This document shows, in pieces, positions 45,035 through 57,600 of a stretch of DNA of 64,000 nt (within the stretch, counting starts at the first letter, position 1; every line of letters begins with the position of its first letter). Source of the DNA: Leptodontidium sp. MPI-SDFR-AT-0119. Lineage: Eukaryota; Ascomycota; Leotiomycetes; Helotiales; Leptodontidiaceae. The notes under the pieces were generated by a model. The model was not told where the DNA came from, made no database searches, and saw nothing but the letters and a program-made list of their open reading frames with translations. Both the position numbers and the translations under genes were made by a program. The stretch is taken from contig JAHLEZ010000039.1 of NCBI GenBank assembly GCA_020726505.1, positions 1-64,000 on the forward strand, in the 5' to 3' direction.

Positions 45035-47577
45035 ATAGAATCTAAAAGACCTGACCTGCTTCGGCTAACTCATGACTTACTATCCGAGCCGGTGAAGACC
45101 CAACTCACGCCAGTCCAGTCATTCTGTAATCCAATCCACACACTCACCTAAGAGCTTCATCATACTTGTTCCCCTCTTAGCACCGCCTCACCCCGCAAAG
45201 AATGACAGAATCCATCCCCTCCCTTTAAATATGACAGAACAGCAACCAAAACACCCTACCCCACCACACCAATATCCTTCCACCCCAACCACCCAAATAT
45301 CTGCACGTAAGCAAGCATGCACACAGATGAACCGCTTGCTGCACATGTATCTGCTTATCCATCTATCAATTAGTCAATAAATCTCATTGATCTTCCCATA
45401 ATCCCATGTGAGCTTACTCCAGCCCAACTAACTCACAACGTCACCACTATGCGCAGTCAGGCAGGTACGCAGCGCCAGCCTGCAGGATCGCATTCGCATC
45501 CACCCATAAATTTCCCCCTATTTATCCCCTGCCCTGCCCAGCTACCAAATCACACTCATACCTTGCCCAATACAACATCGGCACGGTACATAGATACAAC
45601 ATCGGCATACCGAACCGAAGCGAGCCGAACCACCACACCACACCACTCCTCCCTGCACACCTCCCTCCCGTCAAAAGAAGCTGACCCGACCGAACGTGCG
45701 ACCCCCGTCACACACAATCTCACCGCCAACATCCCATCCCATGTCCTGCAGAAGAGAAAGAGGGGCAAGTTCGTGTAACCTCCGCTGGGACATAGATCCA
45801 TCCATACTAACCTACATACGAGCAGACAGAGCACTCAGGGGAGCCTAGATAGGACACCACCCCGAGAAAGAACGCCACTGGGATTCCTGGATGGCTGTCA
45901 TATCCTCCGAGATGGCTGGCTGTCAGAACAATTCAGTACAGTACTCCGTAACAGCTGAGCTGAGCTTCCCTTCTTAGCTCAGCTCTCACACACACACACA
46001 CCCCTCCTCTCTCTCTTGGAATTGGGACTTCGTATTAGACTATTGGCTGAGCTGAGCTTGACTGCAAAAAGCCAGGCTTAACTGGAACGAGACGTAGAGG
46101 TTGCAACTTGCGACTTTTCAAGTGAAAGATCGCCGATTGTACGGCGACCCCGTCCTGGACTACGTCCGGATACAAGTAAATTTATGTATGGCCGCATGTA
46201 CGCATGTATGCAAGTATGTTGTGCGACATGCTACAGCCTACCGGTGGTGTAAATTGATGCTGTTACTGGAAGGGTTGATATCAGAGGCGTTTGCCCTTTC
46301 GCTTGGTGGGTGGGGAGGAGGTGTGGAGGGGTAAGAGCCAAGGAGCTTAGGAGGGGACGGGAAGATTTGAGGTGTAGAAGGCGGTGAAATGTTGGTTTGT
46401 TTGTGTGTGAGGGAATAAGCCGGTTCGTTCTGTTGGAGTTATATTGCTGCATATGCATATGCACATTTATCTGGAATTGAGGATTGGTATTGGATAATTG
46501 CATATCAATCAATGCAAGGAGAAGAGGAAAACGGAGCGGATCTTCCGTGCGGTGCCGCAATATACTAACTAGGTGGGTACGTACTGAGAAAGTCAGACCT
46601 GAAAAATAACAATATCTGATCCGATCATTGAAGAACGAACACAAACAAAAATGAGAGATGTGAGCATTACTGTGTGGAGATGTAGATGAGTATTTAAGTA
46701 AGGTATAGCTATCGCACAGAAGCATTGCTGCCTATCCGTTCTGGTATATCTTTTAACGTATATGACCCCAAATAAAAAAAATGATCAGATCAGAAAAGCC
46801 CGATCTTTTCCATCAACACTCCTTGGAACTTCCCTCTTTCTTTCTTTCCATCCCTCCCACAAAACGACCTGAACCCATCCCGGATTCCCGCCTTGACAAT
46901 CCCATCAAACCATCCATCCATCCATAAATACAAATTCATCTGACTCTCCAAAACTTCAAGCACGCACGCCAAAAAAAAAAAGGAAAACCATATCGCAACA
47001 AATACAATCAAAAAGCAAAGAGCACACGCAAAAGTCTTTCGAGCAAAAGACCACCCCAACCCCAAAACTGTAAAACTGTAGACAAGAGACCGCCCAAGCC
47101 CATTCATCCATCCAGATCCATCCGACCGACCGGCCGCCCATCCTACCCAGTCCCAACCCATTTTGACCCGTATCCCCAAGGAAACAACACATAAGCAGAC
47201 GACCGCCTGTATTGGGGTATCACAACACAGCCCGAGATACAGAAGCTGCCCCCAAGCAGGCAGACAGACAGACGCACACAGCACACTAGGTATAAGAGAA
47301 AAGCGAGGAACAATACAAAGTACATAGAAGATGAAGACTGCCCTCCAGAGATGCAAGTCGAAGGAGAAACGGTGAAGCAGCAGAAACGGATTGGCTCATA
47401 TGTCGAGGCGAGGGAAGAGGTGTAGAGGTTCGAGGGAGGGCGAATCGGGTATCATAAGCGTGACGCATCGTCGTACATAGTAGGCCGTCCAAAATTAAGA
47501 GTAGAGGAAATCTCTCTCATCAAAAGAAAGCAAGAAAAGCACAGTTGCATCAGCACAGGTGCTCTCGCCTCGGTTGT
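45035..47577. other. Gene-poor stretch, includes 3' flank of the Zn2Cys6 gene
   Basis: No supported gene. The long minus-strand open frame at 46.8-47.36 kb has no ATG at its start and a repetitive Trp/Gly/Phe-rich composition. It is more likely the 3' untranslated region of the regulator gene. An A-rich run lies near 46970. Confidence 0.4.
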
Positions 47578-49698
47578 TCACGTAGCGAGGAAATCCATTT
47601 CCATGCGAGAAGCAATGGCTTGCCAGTCCCAACTACGCTCATCCTTCGCGTCCATCAGTCGCCACACTTCCTCAAGCACCTCGAGCGCCGTATCCGTATT
47701 CTTGTACTCCATGTAAGCCTTGACTGTCCTGATGGCTTTTCGAATAGGCTCCCGTTGCTCGACCTCGAAGGCTGCGCAACCGATGACGAATGCTGGGGCG
47801 AGGATCAAAGTTTGGCTGGGGTCTCGGGGTGCGAAGCGAGCCAGGAGAGCGATTCCGTCGTTCACGGCGCAGGTGATCTTGGGATCGACTTTCCAGTTCG
47901 TAGTCTGTGGTGGGAAGACTGAACGCCAGAGGTAGATCCACATCATTTGGCGGTACAGCAGGCCTGCGTTGTCGCGTGGGTCTCCTGGTGGCCATGCTGG
48001 CGTCCACTCTCTGATCCCGGCGTCAATTTCGGCTGCGGCATGGAGGTTGCTGTAGTCCAGAACGGGATCGATGCGGTGCTCAAGATTATATCGGATCTTA
48101 TTTCTGATGTTGGTGATCTTGGACATATAGAGGAAAAGACCATCAAAAACACCAAGCAGCCGCACTGCAGAAGGTTGGAGGACGGTGGAGGGAAGGTTCC
48201 ATTCATCTGCAGGGGAAATATACTGGGTGTGAGCGCCGTTATGAGGGTAGAAGATCAATTGATCGGCGTGGATATGATACTGGAAGAACTCGTGAATGAA
48301 CTTCATGGGTTCCCCTTCCTCTGGAGGATTTTCTTGAATGAGTCTTTGATAATGCTCGAGATGGACCCGGTGCTGCCCCATGGGATTTGGGTCTGATAGC
48401 GTCTCTAAAACAAGACAAATCATCTGAGCGTAGATGGCTGGAGAAGGCGCTTTGCGTTCTACAGGCGTAATCGCTGAATCAGTTGGCTGGCCCAGTAATT
48501 CCTTCATTGCCTCTGCCTGATGGAATTGAGATCGCTTCTCTAGAGTTTCGACATCGAGACTGGGATGCTCTGCAAGCACTTGACGGCCATATGGGGAAGT
48601 GTAATCCATGTGTTTGCTGGAGAGGGCGAGAATTGAGTGCATCAAACCAGAATGTTGTTGAGCCATCGGCAACAGAATGTTTCTGAAAGCGCTATCGTGC
48701 TCTCCTTCCAACGTGAAGATTATACTTAAGCGTGATATGTAGTGATGTAGAAACACCCTGTCACCTTCTGTCTCGAGACCATTGATGAGGAATGGCAATT
48801 GGATACTTGACAGGGTTAAGCTTCCTGCCCTGCGTATACGGGCTGTTGACGAGATCAGCTCATCGACTCCTTGCTGGCGAAATTGCGAAATATCCCTACC
48901 TTCTTCAGCTTTCTCTTTGCCGCTCTTCCATATCGTCTTCTCTGGGTATCCTTCACACGTGACGGAATTCTTCTCGCAGTTCAGGCCTGTGATCTCTATT
49001 AGCAATGGCCAAGGGAGGTCCATACGCAACTCACAACCAGGCTTAGTCTCATCACACTTCTTCTTGCGTTTCCTGCAAGTGATACATCCCGTTTTCGACC
49101 TGCCCTTTGCGACTTTAGCAAGAGACTCGGGAGTGGGCTTGGGATGTTTCCGGGGCCGTCCACGAGGTCTCTTGACAAGAGTCGGTGTTGTATTACTCGG
49201 AGTCTCTGGAACAGCACTTTCTTGCATAGTCGACAACCGTGGGAAGTCGGACATATCCATATCGACTACATCGTCTTCCATTGGCTCAAGCTTCGGGACC
49301 AATAACAACCCCTCTTCCTCGTCCCAGTTGAAATCCGCACCATCCTCCTCTTCCTCTGCCTCCACAAAACCTGATGAACTCCACGGATCCGTAGACGTCG
49401 AACCTGCCGAAGTAGCCATTGTCAAAGTCGATGCTGACGATACGTCCGACCCGTCCATGCTCCTCCTCGAATCTAGGGACGTAGATATCTCAAACATCTG
49501 ATATGTCTCGGTGCGGCCTTCTTTGGTATGTATTCGACGTCGGACGGGAGGTCGTGGGTAGCGGTGGCGAGCGCTGAATGAGGGGGGAGTCCGTAAGGGG
49601 TGTCGAGGAACTTCTTCGATATCCTCCTCCGAGCTGGGCGTGAGAATGCCGAATGGGGGGCAGTGGTATTGTGCTTCCAACACTCTGTGCTGTTCCAT
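47578..49698 (-). CDS. Zn2Cys6 transcription factor with AT-hook and Fungal_trans_2 domain
   Basis: Nuclear DNA-binding regulator, 690 residues after splicing (exons 49698-49035 and 48986-47578). The N-terminus is Ser/Pro- and acid-rich, probably for activation. An AT-hook lies at about residues 177-186 (KRPRGRPRKHP). The binuclear cluster has C205, C208, C215, C222, C225 and C232 in the standard C-x2-C-x6-C-x6-C-x2-C-x6-C spacing, but only if a 48-bp intron (49034-48987) with a GTGAGT donor is removed; it lies inside the codon of C222. The rest matches the Fungal_trans_2-type regulatory domain (DRVFLHHYISRLSIIF, SGLMHSILALSSKHMDY). Targets are unknown, and no metabolic cluster adjoins it. 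More than 9 kb of largely empty DNA lies upstream. Confidence 0.92.
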   Translation of the reverse strand: MEQHRVLEAQYHCPPFGILTPSSEEDIEEVPRHPLRTPPSFSARHRYPRPPVRRRIHTKEGRTETYQMFEISTSLDSRRSMDGSDVSSASTLTMATSAGSTSTDPWSSSGFVEAEEEEDGADFNWDEEEGLLLVPKLEPMEDDVVDMDMSDFPRLSTMQESAVPETPSNTTPTLVKRPRGRPRKHPKPTPESLAKVAKGRSKTGCITCRKRKKKCDETKPGCELRMDLPWPLLIEITGLNCEKNSVTCEGYPEKTIWKSGKEKAEEGRDISQFRQQGVDELISSTARIRRAGSLTLSSIQLPFLINGLETEGDRVFLHHYISRLSIIFTLEGEHDSAFRNILLPMAQQHSGLMHSILALSSKHMDYTSPYGRQVLAEHPSLDVETLEKRSQFHQAEAMKELLGQPTDSAITPVERKAPSPAIYAQMICLVLETLSDPNPMGQHRVHLEHYQRLIQENPPEEGEPMKFIHEFFQYHIHADQLIFYPHNGAHTQYISPADEWNLPSTVLQPSAVRLLGVFDGLFLYMSKITNIRNKIRYNLEHRIDPVLDYSNLHAAAEIDAGIREWTPAWPPGDPRDNAGLLYRQMMWIYLWRSVFPPQTTNWKVDPKITCAVNDGIALLARFAPRDPSQTLILAPAFVIGCAAFEVEQREPIRKAIRTVKAYMEYKNTDTALEVLEEVWRLMDAKDERSWDWQAIASRMEMDFLAT

Positions 49699-52600
49699 CT
49701 TAGAATTTCCCGATCATGAATGCTGAATGCTATTGAAAACTCTTGAAAACCAGCGACCTCATCTGCCAGCCATGTGTGAAAGGGGAGGACAGAAGGTAGA
49801 AGTGAGAAGGAGCGGAAAGTGGTGGTGGATGGGGATGGGACGGGGGGGGGATGCCGAGAGGAAGCTCACGATAGTAATAGGATTTTGGCCCGCTCACTCA
49901 CTACTGAACGACGGCGGAGCAATTCGTTCGTTCGTTCGTTCGTCTTCGGGGGTTCACTTCGCTTGCAACCCTGCCTTGCAAGTTGACTTGACTTGGCTTT
50001 GCTTGGCTGGACTTGACCAGGGCTGCCCCAGCAGTTGATTCAGCAGGGGGTTGCGGGTGTTGGAGGCAGGACGTGCACGCAGGCCACGCACGGGAATTCC
50101 ACCTGGTTATGGACTGGGCCAGAGACAGGGCAGGTTGAGAGTGGAGGAGGGGGGTGGAGGGGAAGGGGGGTGAAGGGAAGGGGAGAGCATGAACAGGGTG
50201 AGGACACAGGGACGTTCTTTTGGCTCCGAGACACAGAAGTGCTGCAGAAGCAGGTGGCCCGTTCAGGGGAGGTAGTGTAGTCTCTCTGGATAGCCAGTAA
50301 TAGTCGGCCTGTGGTCCCTGAGTCGTGGCTTGAGCTTGAGCTAGAGCTTGAGCTTGAGCCTGCGAAGGAAAAGCAGATGAGCGCTAGACTTAAAGGCGCA
50401 GTACTGAGATGTAATCTTCAATGCCTCATTCTCCTGTGCCTCTGCAAGGCATGGGCACTCAAGACCGGCCCAGCCCAAGGCTAACACAGCTTCGAGTACT
50501 CGTAGAACAGTCCGTGAAGGTGTACTCTGTACTTTTCTGTACCAAGATTAAATTAATCACCGTACAGCTCTCGCAATGATACGGCCAGCTCTTTCGTTTC
50601 GATCTTGCGGGCATCTTGCGGGCACGATCGAGATGCCAAGTGCAAAAGTGCCTACCAGCCAGCCGTAGCGTATCCGTAGCCGTCTCCGTCTGTCTCTCCT
50701 GTCACTACTCCACCGCTTTTAGAGTTTTGATACGCTGAAGGCGGGATCGAAGGGCGGGAGGGGAGATGTTTCTAACCCAGACCGTGCTGAGAAGACTGAA
50801 CGACTACTAAGTGAACTAGCTAACTGACTGGCTGACCTCATAACTGAACTAACTTGGAGCTCCGCACTCTCTGTCCAGGAATCCTTGAAGTGTCTTCTTG
50901 CTGACAGACGACAAAGGTCCTTTCTGAGATCTTCAAGGTTGCGCTGAGCGACCTGGCCTCAATCAAAAACAGATTTCTTCCCTGCTTACACTACCCGCAA
51001 AGTCAACTGTCAAGCACCAACCACCAAATGCTACCTGCTGAATGCTGAATGCTGAGTGAGAGCACACCAAATCCGACAATACTACCACTGCCTGTACGGA
51101 AAGCCACTAGGCTTGGACCTTGCTTTCTTAGTGATATGATTCCGCGAATCAGGGTGGCTACTCTACGGTGCTCGAGACTTCTCGCTTCACTCCTCCAGAC
51201 GCGAACACATGCATTCCAGAGCAAGACAAAGCAAGACAAGACAAGTAAAGTAAACTTAGCAAATTTAAGCAGAAGACGGCAGGAAGGAAGATTTGAGGCA
51301 CGGCAGCCCATTTCTTTGTTCCTTCGTTCGTTTGTTCGTTCATGCAGCATCTTGATCTACTAGTGAAGAGCCCAATGCTCGAATCCTCCAATCTCACGAT
51401 GCCCCCCTCTTTCTCGCCGAATAACCCTACCTAGGTAAACTTACCGCACCTCATGCTCCTCTAGCACTCCAAGTCCAAGTTCGCGTCGTCGTCCACCACC
51501 AACCCTCGTCTGAAGTTTACGAGTACCGAGCAATTTTACCAGGCTCCCAGCAAGCCAGCCTGGCCTCGCATCTCACCCCAGCTCTGCGGTCCCAACTCGG
51601 AATGGTACTGAACCTTAAAACCCCACGCCTGCAAAAAGTGTCAATTGGTAAACACTTCGTCACGGTGGATCGATGGGAGGTTTGCGGGTCAGCAAACTGT
51701 AAAGCCTACGACTCAGGAATCAGGATCAGACATGGCAGGGTATCGCCGGCATATGAACCGAAAGAGGGCAGGAGAGACGAGAAAAGATGGATAAGTAGAT
51801 GAATGGCCTTGCTGACGATCACCCGAAGCTGCGTGTGGACACTGAACTATTGTACGGACTGAGTGAGGGTGGGAACTGGAAACTAGCTTCATGCTGGGAT
51901 CCTGTGAGTCTAAAAATGATTATCCAGACAGACAGGCCACTTGATGCTGCTCCATAATCCCGTCCGTGAGGAACTTGACCTCCGTGACTTTCCTCCTCCT
52001 CCACCGCCTGCATGCATTTACTCTTTGTTATTTCTGAACACAATCCAACAATCGGAAAGTCTCAGATGTTCTAGAGCCTCGGGCAGTCTGCAGCGGAGAG
52101 GATTCCGAACTCTACCTCCTATCCAAAACCAAAAATTAGCAGGCATGGCAGCTGGAGGTTCTGCAGCAGCCCGCACGTTTAGGGGCGGAAAGCCGGCCTT
52201 GGGAAGCTTAGGGCAATTTTGATAGGAAGGGAGAGTTGAAACATGGCGTTTTACTGCCACAAGCTACCCCTCTTTCCCCTTGGAGCCTGCAGTCCGGATT
52301 GTCTTCTGTCTGTCTGTCTGTCCTCTCCATTGCCTGCGCCAGCCTCATGCCTCGTCCACGGAAATCTGGGATGCCCTGTCTATTGTAGACCTGAAGCCAC
52401 GATGTGCCACGTCCAAGAAATGACAACATCTGTGGGGAGAAAAAGAAACAAAACTGTACCATTGGTACGGACAACTCGCCGCACACCTAACGTGGCCCCT
52501 TCGCTTGCCCTGGAGTTCCTTGGGACGTCAAACCCAACCCATACAGTAACACCAGCAATAACAGCTAATCTTAACGCCTCATCCACCCCCCAATGCTCTA

Positions 52601-52811
52601 TCGATGACGCTGGCTAAAGAGTTTCAGCGTCCTTCCTGCATGCACCTCAGCGATCTCGCCCCGACAATACCGCCTCGAAGTTCATGGCAGCGAAGGCAAG
52701 CTGGGGCTAGGCCACGCACTGAGATTTAGTTTAACCCATCGCGCCTCGACCAGCATCCACAGCGTCTTGTCAATCCTCAAAGCCCCTCAAGGGGTCCCAA
52801 ACCCCTAGATC
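49699..52811. other. Long upstream region of the Zn2Cys6 regulator
   Basis: No gene is supported. It contains short repeats (TTCG near 49921-49942, GAGCTT at 50330-50360) and G-rich tracts near 49.83 and 50.15 kb. It is probably a long promoter plus 5' leader for the regulator, or contains non-coding transcripts; both are inference from the lack of coding frames. Confidence 0.4.
50330..50360. repeat. GAGCTT hexanucleotide repeat
   Basis: About five imperfect tandem copies of GAGCTT with one substitution, in non-coding DNA. Confidence 0.8.
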
Positions 52812-54621
52812 TCATCCCTCTAAACCCTTGTATAAAAATCCCCGTAGTGGATTCAAATCTTCATCCGAATCATTTAACCACGTCGAAGCGGGTCGAGAAG
52901 ACTCAAGTTGAATTAAAGAAGAGGATCCGATCTCCTGCCCCATAAACTCATGGCACTGGTATCCTCTTTCTCGCAAGCTCTCCCAAAAAGAGACAGCTCC
53001 AAATGTCTCCACAGAAGCTTCCTCGGGAGGGGCAACTGATAACAAACTGGTCGTGGAGAAGACACGATCCCTCCATTCTGATCTGAAGATTGCCGACTTG
53101 AGACTCACGATGTCGCGGCTCTAAGCACGACATGTACTTGTTCTTCTAAAACTTCATCATCGAAATCTCCGTTGAGGTCTAGGGCTGCATGACTCGTAGG
53201 CTGTCTAGCCCGAAACAAACCTGCCGTAACGCATCGGCGGGCAAGCAAGCAGGAAAAAAAACCGACAAAAAGCAAGCATAAAGTACCAACGAGATGACAA
53301 CGTCGCAATCCAACCATGCCAACCGGGCTTTTGGTTCCAGCTCGAGCATAGGATTGGCCAGTGCCAGCTTTTTTGTGAGGAGTTGTCCATGCCGTGCAGA
53401 ACTCCACATATAGCACATGGGCGGAATGTGATTCGTGTGCTGGAACAGCGATGTCTCGTGCATGAAAGCTCGGTACCAGTGTTTCCTCCATTTCAGCGTT
53501 TCTACGCTGCTGGAAAGGCCAGCCTGGACGTCCTTTATTTCAGGGTATGATAAATAGAGTTTCGGACAACCTGCCGCTCTGGAAGACGTTGAATCCTGTG
53601 AAGCCTCTGGATCCCTTGGCTTTGATCATCTCTACCCGTCCTGGACATGACATCGGAGGACTGGTTTGCGGAAATGGCCATGTCTTCTCATACATATTCC
53701 AAGCGATTATACGGCCGTACTTGCTGCTATGTCCTGATCATAGCTAGAATCTTCAAGACTTCTCAATCTTGGTTGATTACTTCCTCGTCCCTTGTAACAC
53801 GCAAGTTGGTCAATCGTGACTATTATCTTCCAGATACCAGTCCACATTCTGGGCGACCAGGCATAGCACCTAACAACAAGGCCGTTCCTAGCAAGACCAA
53901 CGGGTCATTTTGAATGCCGGTCTAGCATACCCAGCCCATATCGTAAAGACCGTGCGAAATCTCACTGAAGATTGGGTCTCGTCTCGTGCCTTCCCGTCCC
54001 GAAAGCAAGCAGTGTTCCAGCCAACACTCGGGCGACACCACCGCCTTGGCTGGACATCCATGCATAATCTGCAGCTGAAAGATGTCGCTACCACGACTCC
54101 TGACGATGTCAACAGCCAGCCAGATCGAACCAGCATATCCGCAGACATCCACAGTGTCTGTCTGTCATGCAAGTAATTTGTCCTCCAATAAATCGGCTGG
54201 CACACCATCATCAGAGACACACACATCTTCAACCGAGACTGACATCTTCAACCGAGAAAAGCCAGGCTCAATACAGTATCCCGAAGCATCTCCGTTTCCT
54301 ATCGTGGGGGTCTTGCACGATGCACACTTCCGTTCTCGGTATTCCACTCACGAAATCCAGACAGAAGATATCAGCATCTTTCAGGCTGCATCGGCTGAAT
54401 GAGTGAAAGAGGAAAACACCACCCAGCAGTCCCCTCCCACTCCCTTGCCATAGCGGCACGGCGTCAGTCTGACCAACATCTGCAGCCTCGAAGCTCTTTG
54501 GTGTCGAGTAATCTAATATCGAACTCACACAGGCAAGGGAAGCAACAACACCAAGTCTTAACAAAAAGACTGCATCATGTAGTGCAGGAACACCCAACAA
54601 CCTAATGCCATTCCAAATCAT
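52812..54621 (-). CDS. Candidate gene or relic, unknown family
   Basis: The best-supported part is a terminal exon at 53120-52812. After a TTAG acceptor it reads SRDIVSLKSAIFRSEWRDR, then VAPPEEASVETFGAVSFWE and RPASTWLNDSDEDLNPLRG, to a stop, with clear protein-like composition. Upstream minus-strand stretches at about 53491-53130 (ATG at 53491), 54152-53922 and 54621-54268 (ATG at 54621, hydrophobic near the start) are open but I cannot join them in phase. The region may be one multi-exon gene, two genes or decayed DNA. No domain is recognised. Confidence 0.28.
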
Positions 54622-57600
54622 GCCAGGCTGAAATCGAGCACTCCTGCATTCGTTTCAACAGCCAACCAAAACGCCATTCTTCCCATTCTTCATCAGTGAT
54701 TCACTTCGGCAACGAGGACCGAGCCCGCCCTCTCCTCTCCTATTGAGCATTCATCAGCCTCGCCAAGCTGCCACAGTGGGAGTTGGTGTCCACAAAGCGC
54801 AATTGTAGACTCCGTTGATTTGCACAACTCGTTGCACAAGAAGCCTCATCGCCCTCTCCACATGCTAAAGTTTCGATCGATTGTCCTTCCATTGTGGTCA
54901 AAGCTCTCTCCTCACTGGCTCCCACGTTGTTGAATTATTCCCGACACTTATCACAACTCAAGTGGAGATGGCCTCAAACTCAATCGACCAGAACTCCCAA
55001 AAAGCAAACAAAGCTCACTTCATTTTCTGAGCTTAGCCTTAGCCTCCCACTTTCTAGCTTGGCTTGGAGTCTGCGGTCAGCACATCGCCGTCTGGACGGT
55101 AAAAATGCCCGACCTCATATCCTGACATTTGCAACCAGAAGTGGTGCACGAGTCGTTTAGCGCAAACTCTATGCACGTCTGTCCTAAAAGCTCATAGTTT
55201 ACGCAAGACACCTCGCCCTCGTCCAACGTCTCGCCAACTGTCGTCGAATAGAATGGCGGTTCTGCCAGCTTCTTCCTTTCTCCATATGCAGGGGTGAGAG
55301 CAAGATGATGCCGCGTGCAGAAGATCAGCAAGTCCCCTTCAGATCTTCGGGACGATCATCCATATTATTGACTGAAGTCGTGCACCTTTCGAGCTTCCCA
55401 TCAGGTGTCCTCTTCCTCTTCTTCTTCCTCGTCATCACGACCTACTTCCTCTCAGTCAATCTCACCACCACCACTTCGGGTAATGATAGTATGGCAATAA
55501 CAACCAATATTCTCATCTCAGCAGCTTGCATGTACCCCTCCCACCACAACATTCCCAAGAAACAAGTGAAACAAAAAGCAAGCAGCAGACAGCCCTTCTG
55601 CAAGCCCAATGCACAGATGCCGTGTCTCCCACTGCTTTTCCCACAGCCCAAAATCGATTTCCTGCTGTCATTGGCGCCTGTGTTCGGATCCTGCCGGGCG
55701 GAGTATCTCCGTACCCATGCAGAAGTACCCAATGCCACGCCCACCTTCCACTTGCTCAATTCATTCCTCCCTCCCAACCACCTCCCACATGTGAATAAGC
55801 ATCGCATTATCAACGAAATATTGGGACAGGGGTTCTCCATCCTTCAACGCCACGAGTGGACGGCTCGACGGCCTAAGATCGGTCACAAAGTGACAGATTC
55901 CTCTGTACTAACTGCCTCATCAGACACTATTGAAAATAATAATAAAGGAGATTGAATAATCTCCGAGGAAGGGAGTCAGAACAGACGAGCCTTTCTCCTC
56001 GTGGTGATGGATCTGGCTCTAAGTTGTGGCCGAGGTGGAAATAGGAACTTCGTGGGAAACAAGACGGCTGAGATCAAAATCGGAAGTCTCGATTGAGATC
56101 GACAGGTGAGTAGCCTTGTACATCTCTAGATTCAGAAAGAAGGGGAGGTGAGCTGAACAAGAAGAGGGGTTGCCTTGGCTCGCTACGAAAGCGGAGGAGT
56201 TATTGGCATTGTTGATGGCAGCGATAGTCCTTTAGACTTCGGTAGGGAAGGACCTGCCGAATCTTCTGTTCATCTCTTGCAAAACTTGATGCGAAGCGAC
56301 TGAAGAGACCCAAGATTCTTCCGAGCAAGACACCGTAACCAGCCAGAACCGGAGTATATTTCATGTGACCGATATTGTACTCATCTTCAGGGTATCAGTG
56401 TCTAGTCCAATTCCGCCGTCACGAGCCATGGCTGGCATGAGAAGAGGCTGATGACCTGTTGTTAGAGCGCTACTTCTAACCTCCCTCAGACAGGATCCAA
56501 GGAGCACAAGGTATTAGTTGATTTTCAAGGTCAGCAGAACCACCCAGCCTCCTCACAAGTCGCAAGTCGCAAGTCGCAACAAAACAACGATCGAGATCGA
56601 GATCTAGAATGCCATCCCAATCCCAGTGTTAGCGGCGTGATATAAAACTCAAAAAGTCTGAGATGATATCCACTCAAGTACCGATATGGGAAACACTTAC
56701 ATACCCATACCGATACTACTCACCTCCACAACTCCCCTCTCCTTCTCCGCTCGCCTTCGAGCCTCCTGAATTCGCTTCCCATAAACCAGGAAGTAGTCAG
56801 TCAGTCATCTGCACCATTCTGAGCCATCGCCAATCTCCCGGCTGCCTCATCTCTCACATCTAGAAGCATCCAAACCCAAAAGTCATAGCATGCCTTTCAA
56901 GAAGCAGACCACCTCCTCCCTATTCCATCCCATCCCATCACGGACGACGACACAAAAACCACAACTGAACCGCAGTCCACCCGCTCAAATCGTGGGGTAC
57001 ATAACACAGAACTCAAAAAAAAAAAAAAAAATGGCATACCCACACAAGCTCCAACACATCTCCCATCACTGAACACTGTCAAACCACAGACTAGCATCCA
57101 GAAATCCAGATGGCACATTCCCAATCCCATCTCATCTCATCCCAACCTAACCCCCACCCAACCTACTAAAGCCCAAGCCGAGCTCAGGCTCAAACTCAAA
57201 GCCAGGTGGCAAGGAAGAATCACAAAAACTTACTCGACGACATAATATGGAGAAATTGTCAAGATCATGACTCGAGCAAGCCCCAACCACCCACACCGTT
57301 CAGGATCGCGGAGGTGGGCCTGTACCCGTCATCGGAATCTCCATTTTTTTCAGATCGTAACCCGCTTGCTTCCTTGCTCGGTCAGAAAGTATAAATCTAT
57401 ATCGAAATCTGAAATCTAAACTACCTAGGATTTAGAGTTTTCGGGATGTGGACGACTGGACTTACCGTTGCTGTGCTGTGCTTTGCTGTGCTGTGCTTTG
57501 CTGTGCTGTGCTGTACTAAGACCCCGACGCGAGGCGACGCGAAGCGAGACGAGGCGAGGATGCAACCGCAACTGCATGTCACATCACCTCGCATCGCATT

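Noticed and set aside
46790..47356. 188-codon minus-strand open frame
   Set aside because: There is no ATG at its start, and the Trp/Gly/Phe/Cys-rich repetitive composition is unlike a protein. It fits the regulator's 3' flank.
48782..49501. 239-codon plus-strand open frame
   Set aside because: Antisense to the Zn2Cys6 regulator and Ser-rich because of the opposite strand; no independent support.
55305..55955. 216-codon plus-strand frame with a hydrophobic segment
   Set aside because: It has an ATG, but the composition is weakly protein-like and an opposing open frame overlaps it. It is mentioned only in the region note.
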